Source of the DNA: Anaerolineae bacterium
GTDB taxonomy: Bacteria; Chloroflexota; Anaerolineae; JAFGEY01
Length of the DNA: 16,002 bases
Assembly: GCA_016929775.1 (NCBI GenBank)
Contig: JAFGIE010000070.1
Location: forward strand, 1 to 16,002
Direction of reading: 5' to 3'
Part shown: in pieces, positions 7,507-14,154 of the stretch
How the letters are laid out: each line of letters starts with the position of its first letter
How positions within the stretch are numbered: position 1 is the first letter of the stretch
Notes under the pieces: generated by a model
The model's database searches: none
Seen by the model: only the letters and a program-made list of their open reading frames with translations
Told to the model about the DNA's origin: nothing
Made by a program: the position numbers and the translations under genes

Positions 7507-8421
7507 CTACCCGATCGTCGCCTCCAGCCCGGCAGCGCGCGCCATGTCCAGCATGTGCGCCAACTGGACTTCGGACTGCGGCTCACCCTCGATCGTGTAG
7601 GGCCGGTCGAGCCACTCGTACTTGGCCCCCGCCGAGGGGTTGTAGGGTAGGAGGGCGACGCGCCCCAGTCCCGCCTCGCGCATAAAGGCGTAGACCTGGC
7701 GCAGGTTCTCGTCCGTGTCGGTGATCCCCGGGATCAGGGGCACGCGCACCTGCACGTTGTGGCCCGCCAGGCGCCGAGCGTTCTCCAGGATCGGGCGGTT
7801 GGAAGCGCCCACCCAGCGGCGGTGCGCGGCGTTGTCGATCAGCTTGAGGTCGTACAGCACCAGGTCGCTGTGCGCGACCAGCGCCGCCAGGTCCTCCCAA
7901 GCTGCCGCGCCGCAGGTCTCGATCGCGGTGTGGATCCCGCGCGCCTGGCACGCCGCCAGCACCGCTGCCGCAAAGCGCGCCTGGAGGGTCACCTCGCCGC
8001 CGCTGAGCGTGATCCCGCCGCCCGAGTGGGCAAAAAAGGGCGCCATGCGCACCGCGCGCGCCACCACCTCTTCCGCGGAGACCAGATGCCCCTTGACCGA
8101 CAGGGCGCGCTGCGGGCAGATGGCAGCGCAGGTCCCGCACGCTACACAGCGGCTGCGATCGATCGCGTGCCGCCCGTCCTGCAGCGCGTGCGCGCCGTGG
8201 GGGCAGGCGGCGGCGCAGCGCCCACACAGGATGCACCGGTCGCGCGCCAGGGCGATCTCGGGGACCGCCGCCTGCGATTCGGGGCTGTGGCACCAACGGC
8301 AGGCGAGAGGACAGCCTTTCAGGTAGACCGCCAAGCGGATCCCGGGACCGTCGTGGACGGCAAAGGTGTCGATGTCAAAGACCAGGCCCTGGATGGCGGA
8401 CAGCGACTGTGACGGCGTCAC
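7507..8421 (-). CDS. Glycyl-radical enzyme activating protein (radical SAM)
   Basis: A 304-residue activase that reductively cleaves S-adenosylmethionine to place a radical on the glycine of the partner enzyme. After FDIDTFAVHDGPGIRLAVYLKGCPL comes the radical-SAM CxxxCxxC (C37, C41, C44). Next is an insert of two ferredoxin-like [4Fe-4S] motifs (C63, C66, C69, C73 and C92, C95, C98, C102). The SAM-binding GGE is at 141-143. The insert places it with activases of the decarboxylase/dehydratase type rather than with the short PflA of classical pyruvate formate-lyase. It starts at GTG 8421, eight bases after AGGAGA, and overlaps the enzyme stop codon in a GTGA arrangement, so translation is probably coupled. 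No sign of damage; ends beside the CHAT remnant. Confidence 0.92.
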   Translation of the reverse strand: MTPSQSLSAIQGLVFDIDTFAVHDGPGIRLAVYLKGCPLACRWCHSPESQAAVPEIALARDRCILCGRCAAACPHGAHALQDGRHAIDRSRCVACGTCAAICPQRALSVKGHLVSAEEVVARAVRMAPFFAHSGGGITLSGGEVTLQARFAAAVLAACQARGIHTAIETCGAAAWEDLAALVAHSDLVLYDLKLIDNAAHRRWVGASNRPILENARRLAGHNVQVRVPLIPGITDTDENLRQVYAFMREAGLGRVALLPYNPSAGAKYEWLDRPYTIEGEPQSEVQLAHMLDMARAAGLEATIG

Positions 8422-10757
8422 GAGCGCGTCTCCTGGCGGCGGATGTGGTGGTCCTGCTGTTCGCGGCTCAGCATGGTGAAATAGGCGCACCAGCCGCCCA
8501 TGCGGACGCGCAGCGACTCGTAGCGGTCGGGGTCGCGCTGCGCGGCATACAGTTCTTCCGTGTCGGCGACGGTGAGGGTCATCATCGACCCGCCGGTGTC
8601 GACAAAGCCGCGGATCAGGCCCACCATGCGCGCCGTGCCCTCGGTGCCCTCGACCAGGCGCTTGGCGAGGCGCAGGTCGAGCGGCGAGCCGGCGGGCAGG
8701 ACCGGATGGTGCATCTTGGAATAGGACAGGATCGTGCCGGGGATGCCGGCGAGGTCGCGCCCCAGCGCCGGCGCAAAGTTGGAAGAGACGGGCGTCCAAG
8801 CGTGGCGCCCGTCGGGCGAGGCGCCCAGCCCCTCGCCGATCCCGACGTACCATGAAAAGGTGCCCACGCCGCACGGAAACTTGACCCGTTCGCGGTGCGC
8901 CTCGGCGTGGCGCGCGACGATCGAGGTAAAGGCTTCGATCAACGCCTGCCCGACGGCGTCCGCGCGATCGTCGTCGTTGCCATACTTGGGCGCTGCCAAG
9001 AGCCGCGCGCGCAGCGACTCGTAGCCCACGAAATCGGCGTCGAGCGCGTCGCACAGCGCCGCCATGCTCGCCTGTCCCTCCTCAAAGACGACGGTCTTGA
9101 TCGCGGTCAGCGAGTCGATGGCGTGCGCGGCGCTCTCGGCGAGGAGGGCATAGGTGCGGAACTTGGCCCCGCCGGCGCTCATGTCCCGCCGCGAGGCGAT
9201 CGCGCCCTGGATCAGCGCGCTGAGCAGTGGCACCGGCGCGATCGTGCTCCGGTCGTCGAGCGCGTCGACCACGCGGCGCACCAGGCGCCCGATCGCGGCG
9301 TCGAGCTGTGCGCAGTAGGCAGCCCAGACCTGGTCGTAGGAGGAAAAGGCGCGCGGGTCGCCGGTATCGATCCCGTCCTCCCGCCCGTCCAGACGCGAGC
9401 GCCCCCGCGTCAAGACCCACTCGAGCGGCAGCATCACGCTCAGCCGCTGGAAGCCAAAGTCGGTCCGCCCCGGGATGATGACCTCCCAGCAGCCATCGTT
9501 GGTATAGTCGCGCGCGTCGGGGGTGGGGATGCCGATCCGCTCCAGGGCGTGCGGGATCGCCTCGTCGTTGAACATCGCCGGCATGCCGCCCCCTGCCTTG
9601 AGCACCTCGGAGACGCGCGCCAGGAGGGCGTGGGGTGAGCCGCGATGGACGCGCGCGGTGAGCAGGGGGTTAGTCATCTGGTTGCGGCGGTAGCTGTCGA
9701 GCAGCAAGAAGGAGAGCGGGTTGGTGCCGTCTGCGCCATCTGGGCGCAGCCCGCCGATCACGATGTTCTGTAGCCAGTGGTTGGTCGCGTCGATGCGATC
9801 GCGATCCGCATGCGCCAGGAACCAGTGATCGCTGCCCGAGACGCACTCCTGCACCACGCTGACCTGCGAGGAGGAGGTATGGCGCCCGCGCCGGCGCACC
9901 TCGATCGACGCGCCGCGCGCCTCGGGGCGCTGTTCCTCGATCGTGTGCGCGCGCTCGTTGAACTTGAGACAGAAGCAGTCGGTCAGCTCGGCGGCGCGCG
10001 CCAGGTCGATTCGGCCCGCCGCCAGGTCCGCCTCGAGATAGGGCCACACGTACTGGTCGACGCGTCCCATGGCGTTGCCGTTCATGGTCGAGTGGTAGAC
10101 CATGTGCAGCAGCCACACCGACTGCAGGGCCTGCCAAAAGCTCTGCGCCGGACCGGCGGGCACCTGTCGCAGGTTCTCCGCCATCTGGAACAGCTCCTCG
10201 GCGCGCTGTTCGTTCGCCTCGGCTCGTCCCTCCGCCCGGCAGCGATCGGAAAGGCGCTGGGCATAGTGCATCACCCCGTCGACGGCTACGCACACGCTGT
10301 CGAGGAAGGCGATCTCGTCGGCGTTCTGTGCCCGGGCGCGCTGCGCTTCGGCCTCGGCGCGAATGCCGCGCAGGCCCTTGCCCAGCAGGGCGGGATAGTC
10401 GGGGACGATGTGTCCAAAGACGGCGTGCGGGCTCAGGTTGCGCGCTGCCGCCGCGGCGCGCTCGGCCTCGGTCGTGTAGACCGGGAAGCCCTTTTCGGCG
10501 TGCACGCGCGGCGACTCGAGCGTCATCGAGCCCGCGTAGAGCTGGTCTGCCCACAGCTCGGTGGGCATGTGCGCCAGCTTGAGGGCGATCGCGCGCGCCT
10601 TGCGCACTGCCAGCGGCTCCGACATGTGCGCCGCGTCGATCTCGGGCGGGCATGCCCAGGCGACGGGCGTCTGTTTCATTGCTTCGCGCACACGGCGCCG
10701 CAGCGATGCGACGCGCGCGCTGTCCTCGAATACGGTCTGCCAGGTTGAGCTGTCCAT
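8418..10757 (-). CDS. Glycyl radical enzyme of unknown substrate (PFL-like family)
   Basis: A 779-residue enzyme with a PFL domain and C-terminal glycine-radical domain, the normal length for dehydratase/decarboxylase-type members. The catalytic thiyl cysteine is C423 in TNDGCWE, with the adjacent general-acid/base E425. The supporting landmarks MPAMFNDE, PKYGNDDDRAD and SPDGRHAWTP are present. The radical glycine is G755 in RMGGWCAYF, followed by SREQQDHHIRR. The single-cysteine GCxE loop excludes true pyruvate formate-lyase, which has two adjacent cysteines. The start is ATG 10757, with AAAGG just upstream; an ATG at 10829 is part of the promoter -10. The gene is coupled to its activase. 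No microcompartment shell gene, aldehyde dehydrogenase or dedicated transporter is near, so the substrate cannot be inferred. Such enzymes act only without oxygen. Confidence 0.92.
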   Translation of the reverse strand: MDSSTWQTVFEDSARVASLRRRVREAMKQTPVAWACPPEIDAAHMSEPLAVRKARAIALKLAHMPTELWADQLYAGSMTLESPRVHAEKGFPVYTTEAERAAAAARNLSPHAVFGHIVPDYPALLGKGLRGIRAEAEAQRARAQNADEIAFLDSVCVAVDGVMHYAQRLSDRCRAEGRAEANEQRAEELFQMAENLRQVPAGPAQSFWQALQSVWLLHMVYHSTMNGNAMGRVDQYVWPYLEADLAAGRIDLARAAELTDCFCLKFNERAHTIEEQRPEARGASIEVRRRGRHTSSSQVSVVQECVSGSDHWFLAHADRDRIDATNHWLQNIVIGGLRPDGADGTNPLSFLLLDSYRRNQMTNPLLTARVHRGSPHALLARVSEVLKAGGGMPAMFNDEAIPHALERIGIPTPDARDYTNDGCWEVIIPGRTDFGFQRLSVMLPLEWVLTRGRSRLDGREDGIDTGDPRAFSSYDQVWAAYCAQLDAAIGRLVRRVVDALDDRSTIAPVPLLSALIQGAIASRRDMSAGGAKFRTYALLAESAAHAIDSLTAIKTVVFEEGQASMAALCDALDADFVGYESLRARLLAAPKYGNDDDRADAVGQALIEAFTSIVARHAEAHRERVKFPCGVGTFSWYVGIGEGLGASPDGRHAWTPVSSNFAPALGRDLAGIPGTILSYSKMHHPVLPAGSPLDLRLAKRLVEGTEGTARMVGLIRGFVDTGGSMMTLTVADTEELYAAQRDPDRYESLRVRMGGWCAYFTMLSREQQDHHIRRQETRS

Positions 10758-10827
10758 CGCGACCTTTCCCGGGCCTCGTGTGCTATCGATCTCGGCGTGC
10801 GCGATATAGGACACGCGTCCGAATGCC

Positions 10828-10855
10828 ATTGTACTCGAGAATGACGGCTAGGCAA
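10828..10855 (-). promoter_or_regulatory. Probable promoter of the glycyl-radical operon
   Basis: On the minus strand, TTGCCT (10855-10850) and TACAAT (10833-10828) are 16 bases apart. The predicted RNA start near 10821 gives a leader of about 63 bases before ATG 10757. I saw no clear FNR-type TTGAT-N4-ATCAA site around it. Confidence 0.5.
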
Positions 10856-10894
10856 GAAAGGTCGATGGCCTCCGGGCGGGCGCGGCTACCCGAG

Positions 10895-10911
10895 CGCGAG
10901 GCTCTCTCGCG
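10895..10911. repeat. Short GC-rich hairpin between divergent operons
   Basis: CGCGAG (10895-10900) and CTCGCG (10906-10911) form a perfect 6-bp stem with a 5-base loop. There is no T-tract on either strand. It lies upstream of the glycyl-radical promoter and just after the stop of a possible minus-strand zinc-ribbon fragment, so it may be a worn terminator or chance. Confidence 0.3.
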
Positions 10912-10988
10912 GGTCAACCGCCCAGGAAGCGGACGGGTCCGCCACAATGGTCGCAGAACCGGTGCTCCTGAGCGGCGCACGGGGCATG

Positions 10989-11017
10989 TTGACCGGAGCG
11001 CCGGTCCATGTTACCAT
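10989..11017 (+). promoter_or_regulatory. Probable promoter of the GNAT/GH140-like operon
   Basis: TTGACC at 10989-10994 and TACCAT at 11012-11017 are 17 bases apart. The predicted RNA start near 11024 gives about 60 bases of leader before ATG 11083. An in-frame ATG at 11008 overlaps this promoter, which argues against it as the start. Confidence 0.5.
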
Positions 11018-11082
11018 CCATCGGCGAGGCGATCAGTGCAGCCGTGCGGATCGGCCCGCGCCGATGGGGCTGGGGAGGCAGC

Positions 11083-11640
11083 ATGGAACCGATCAAGACG
11101 ACCTACCTGCTCGAGATGCTCGACCCGGGCGACCTGCGCGCCAAGCGGGTCGACCTGCCGGGCCTGCGCGTCGAACGGGTGGCGATCCCGTTTCCCGAGT
11201 ACAACAAGTTCCTCCACACGGTGGTTGGGCAGGCCTACCGTTGGGGCGGACGCCAGGCGTGGACCGAGGAGGACTGGGTCTCGTATGCGCGCCGCGACAA
11301 CCTGGAGACGTGGGTCGCCACGCTGGACGGCACGCCCGCCGGCTACTTTGAGATCGAGAAGGAGCCCGGGGGCGCCGTCCACATCCACAACTTTGGCCTG
11401 TTGCCGCAGTTCATCGGTCGCGGGCTGGGCGGGCACCTGCTGACCGTGGCGGTAGAGCGCGCGTGGGCGTGGGGAGCGACGCGCATCTGGCTGAGTACCT
11501 GCTCCCACGATCACCCCCACGCGCTCGACAACTATCTGGCGCGCGGCTTTCAGATCGCAGAGACGCGCACCGGTCCAGCCAACCCGCCGCTGCCCTCCTT
11601 CTGGGAACGGATGGGGGGCGGCGATGGCACGCGCGCGTGA
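11083..11640 (+). CDS. GNAT N-acetyltransferase
   Basis: A 185-residue GNAT enzyme (PF00583) of a compact bacterial subfamily. Its pattern includes FLHTVVGQAYRWGGRQAW near the front, then GTPAGYFEIE. The acetyl-CoA loop follows as FGLLPQFIGRGLGGHLL (RGLGG is the R/Q-x-x-G-x-G/A site), then WLSTCSHDHPHALDNYLARGF. The ATG is chosen from GGGGAGG (11072-11078) four bases upstream. It is followed after 28 bases by the GH140-like gene, so the two are probably one operon. Substrate unknown. It is not closely similar to the other acetyltransferase in this window beyond the shared fold. Confidence 0.88.
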   Translation: MEPIKTTYLLEMLDPGDLRAKRVDLPGLRVERVAIPFPEYNKFLHTVVGQAYRWGGRQAWTEEDWVSYARRDNLETWVATLDGTPAGYFEIEKEPGGAVHIHNFGLLPQFIGRGLGGHLLTVAVERAWAWGATRIWLSTCSHDHPHALDNYLARGFQIAETRTGPANPPLPSFWERMGGGDGTRA

Positions 11641-11668
11641 GTGGGGCGCCATAGCAGAGGAGGCGATC

Positions 11669-13270
11669 GTGCAGATCCCGCGGTTTGGACAGCTAGGGCA
11701 CGTGTACCAACATACCGGGCAGTACGCCAATCCGTACGTGGCGATCGACGCCGCTGCGGAGCTTGTCGCGCCGGGCGGCGGGCGGCGCCGCATCCCGCTC
11801 TTTTGGGATGGCGAGGACACGTGGCGGTTGCGCTTTTCGCCGGATCAGGTTGGGGTGTGGCGCTGGACCACGCACAGCGAGGACGCCGGGCTGGACGGGC
11901 AGAGCGGGGCGTGCGTGGTCGTCCCCTCTGGGCTCCAGGGCAGTATCGGTCCTATGGCGGGCTATCCGCATCACCTGCAGCGCGCGGACGGGTCGCCCTT
12001 TTGGTTCCTGGGCGAGACGGCGTGGTCCCTGTACGTCGACAGCGTGGAGCAGGGGCACGATCGCGCCGCAGCCGAGCGCCACATCGCCGCGCGCGCGGCG
12101 CAGCAGTTCAACGTCTTTCACAGCATGCTGTTGAGCGAGTTGGGCTGGGGCAACTGCGGCGGCGATCCGTTCGTGGGCGGAGACCTGGCAGCACAGCAGA
12201 TCAACCCCGCCTACTGGCAGGAGGTCGACCGTCGCCTGGCGACCTTGAACGACAGCGGGATCGTCGGTGGGCTGGTCCTCGCCTGGGGGCGCAAGCGGGG
12301 CGACGACCGGGAGCCTTTTGCATGGGATCGGTTCACGAACCAGGCAGCCAAGGAACGATATGCGCGCTACGTTGCGGCACGGTACAGCGCGTACGACGTC
12401 TATTTCGTTGTCGCCGGCGAATGGAATGCCAGCACGCGGGATCGCGATCACGACGTGGTCCGTGGCGAGTACGTCGCGATCGGCGAGGCGCTCCGCAAAG
12501 CCGACCCGCACGGGCGCATGATCGGGATCCATCCCGGGACCGGCGGCGTGCACGATGTCCGCGAGTTCAACCACGCAGCGGGCTGGATGTCCTTTGGCGA
12601 CTACCAACAGAACTATGTAGCCCTGAATGCCGAGGTTATCGCCTCGCGCCGCTGCGGCAAGCCGGTGATCAACGCCGAGTACGCCTACTATTTGCGCGAC
12701 GCCGACGAGGATGGCGTCGTGGACAAGCCCAACAGCCAGACCCTGGACGCGATCCGGCACGCGACGTGGGACATTGTGATGGGCGGCGGCTATGCGGTGA
12801 GCGGGTTCGGTTCGACCTACCTGGGCGGCGCGCGCAACGCGGGCCCCTTTGACGTCGATGCGCCCCGTAACGACGACTGGGAAGCGCAGGTCCAGCACGC
12901 ACCGGCGCTCTTTCGGTCGCTGGATTGGTGGCGGCTCTCTCCGCGGAACGACCTGCTGCGCGCCGCAGTGGCGCGCAGCGATGAGCGCCAGATCGCCGGG
13001 CGCCCGGCGCCGCCGGTACGGACGTACTGGTGCCTGGCTGAACCGGGAAAGGCGTACGTGCTCTATGTACGAGGCATGGAAACGCCCGTCGTGCTCTCCC
13101 TGGATGCCCCGCCCGGGCGCTATGCGCTCCGGCAGTTCGACCCGCGTTCGGGCGCGTGGTCCGATCTGGGCGCGCTAGCGGGGCGGTCTGCCTATGCCTA
13201 TCGCCCGCCCGACGCGGCGGACTGGGTCGTCGTGCTGCGTGCGGCTGCCTTGGCTGCGAGGGGCCCGTGA
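11669..13270 (+). CDS. DUF5060/DUF4038 (GH140-like) glycoside hydrolase
   Basis: A 533-residue, three-part protein. Residues 1-85 resemble DUF5060 (VYQHTGQYANPYVAIDAAAEL, then RLRFSPDQVGVWRWTTHS). Residues 95-430 are a DUF4038 TIM barrel, the apiosidase-like GH140 group, opening with FWFLGETAWSLY. About 440-525 is the small beta domain often named putative collagen-binding (YVRGMETPVVLSLDAPPGRY). Likely catalytic acids are E251 in VAGEWNAS and E337 in KPVINAEYAYY, by analogy with the family. GTG 11669 is chosen because AGAGGAGG (11656-11663) lies 5 bases before it. ATG 11624, inside the acetyltransferase gene, would add 15 residues and has a weaker G-rich site. No signal peptide is visible in either version, so it probably acts inside the cell on imported glycosides. 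The sugar is unknown. Confidence 0.85.
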   Translation: MQIPRFGQLGHVYQHTGQYANPYVAIDAAAELVAPGGGRRRIPLFWDGEDTWRLRFSPDQVGVWRWTTHSEDAGLDGQSGACVVVPSGLQGSIGPMAGYPHHLQRADGSPFWFLGETAWSLYVDSVEQGHDRAAAERHIAARAAQQFNVFHSMLLSELGWGNCGGDPFVGGDLAAQQINPAYWQEVDRRLATLNDSGIVGGLVLAWGRKRGDDREPFAWDRFTNQAAKERYARYVAARYSAYDVYFVVAGEWNASTRDRDHDVVRGEYVAIGEALRKADPHGRMIGIHPGTGGVHDVREFNHAAGWMSFGDYQQNYVALNAEVIASRRCGKPVINAEYAYYLRDADEDGVVDKPNSQTLDAIRHATWDIVMGGGYAVSGFGSTYLGGARNAGPFDVDAPRNDDWEAQVQHAPALFRSLDWWRLSPRNDLLRAAVARSDERQIAGRPAPPVRTYWCLAEPGKAYVLYVRGMETPVVLSLDAPPGRYALRQFDPRSGAWSDLGALAGRSAYAYRPPDAADWVVVLRAAALAARGP

Positions 13271-13314
13271 CGCCGCGGACCGTCCGACAATGCGTGGCGG
13301 CTTGCAACGCTCCT

Positions 13315-13344
13315 TGACGTCACCAGACGTATGAGTGGACGTCC
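13315..13344. promoter_or_regulatory. Paired palindromes, candidate operator
   Basis: Two perfect 8-bp palindromes, TGACGTCA (13315-13322) and GGACGTCC (13337-13344), have centres 22 bases apart, about two helical turns. A third GACGT (13326-13330) lies between them. They sit 150 bases upstream of the DUF3592-like gene in non-coding DNA. A dimeric regulator site is a reasonable guess; nothing identifies the regulator. Confidence 0.35.
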
Positions 13345-13421
13345 AGAACAGGGCTCAAGGGACCCCTGGATAGAGGACACACTACCGCGGCGGGCTGATT
13401 GCCGCCTCCGGCGCCCACTTG

Positions 13422-13430
13422 TGGTATACT
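13422..13430 (+). promoter_or_regulatory. Extended -10 promoter for the DUF3592-like gene
   Basis: TGG followed by TATACT (13425-13430) makes an extended -10 about 58 bases before the ATG. No good -35 lies at 16-18 bases, and TTGCCG at 13399 is too far away. An extended -10 promoter can work without one. Confidence 0.45.
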
Positions 13431-13488
13431 AGGTGTGTTCGCTATCTGGGCGATGCGCCGGGCGAGGCTGCGTGGGGGATGACGCACG

Positions 13489-14136
13489 ATGACGATGACT
13501 GATCCGGGGTCAGAGACCCCTCTACCGATCTCGCTACAAGGTGTGGCGGGCGACGAAACCCCGCCGGGACCGCGATCCGAGCTCCCGCCCACCTTGCTCG
13601 ACGGCTACCGGGCTGAGATGGAGCGGCGGCAGACGGGGCGCGCGCTGGGCGAGGACAGGGCGCGTGCGCGCGCTTTCTGGGTCGCGTTCTCCTTGCTGGC
13701 GGCGGTGACCGTGTGGCGCCTGGTCGTCTATGCCGTCGATTTGACCGCCTATCTGCGTCTCTCTATCGCCGGGACCTCGACCCAAGCCACGGTGCTGCGC
13801 AAGCAGACCGAGGGGGCATCGGTAGAGGACCCCGATCGGTTCATCGTGACCTATGGGTTCTGGGCAGCGGGCAGCGGGTACATCCGGCGCGACGACGTGA
13901 GCAGCGCCACCTTTGATGCGCTGGGGATAGAGGGCACGACGCAAGTCGTGTACCTGCCCACACAGCCCGAGCAGGCACGGCTCGCGCGCGAACTGGTGTT
14001 CCCCTGGCGCCCAGACGCGGTTGCGCTGCTCCTGGTCTGTGGCCTCTTGGCGACCGTCGGACGCCGGGCGATCCTGGGTCGGGGGCGGACGGGCCCGCCG
14101 GTCGAGGCCGATCGTCTCGCGCAAGCGGATGTCTGA
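13489..14136 (+). CDS. DUF3592-like small membrane protein
   Basis: A 215-residue protein with a polar, proline-rich N-terminus (residues 1-60). A first membrane helix lies at about 62-82 (FWVAFSLLAAVTVWRLVVYAV) and a second at about 174-191 (RPDAVALLLVCGLLATVG). Between them is a small beta domain whose pattern, GTSTQATVLRK, FIVTYGFW and TTQVVYLPTQPEQARL, fits DUF3592. The function of that family is unknown. ATG 13489 has GGGGG 10 bases upstream. A second ATG at 13479 opens an 8-codon frame that overlaps the start and ends at 13502, which may slightly modulate translation or be chance. It is convergent with the permease gene, 18 bases apart. Confidence 0.7.
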   Translation: MTMTDPGSETPLPISLQGVAGDETPPGPRSELPPTLLDGYRAEMERRQTGRALGEDRARARAFWVAFSLLAAVTVWRLVVYAVDLTAYLRLSIAGTSTQATVLRKQTEGASVEDPDRFIVTYGFWAAGSGYIRRDDVSSATFDALGIEGTTQVVYLPTQPEQARLARELVFPWRPDAVALLLVCGLLATVGRRAILGRGRTGPPVEADRLAQADV

Positions 14137-14154
14137 CCGTCCTCCCGGGCGTGT

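Noticed and set aside
8422..9054. Activase frame extended upstream to 9054
   Set aside because: The extra residues are the shadow of the glycyl radical enzyme in another frame; GTG 8421 has AGGAGA upstream and matches the family N-terminus.
9670..10653. Long open frames on both strands over the glycyl radical enzyme (also 9777-10748 plus)
   Set aside because: Arginine-rich products without motifs; the enzyme frame holds all family landmarks across the same bases.
11693..12898. Minus-strand frame of 401 codons opposite the GH140-like gene
   Set aside because: No recognisable domain; long antisense frames are common in GC-rich genes, and the plus strand shows family motifs throughout.
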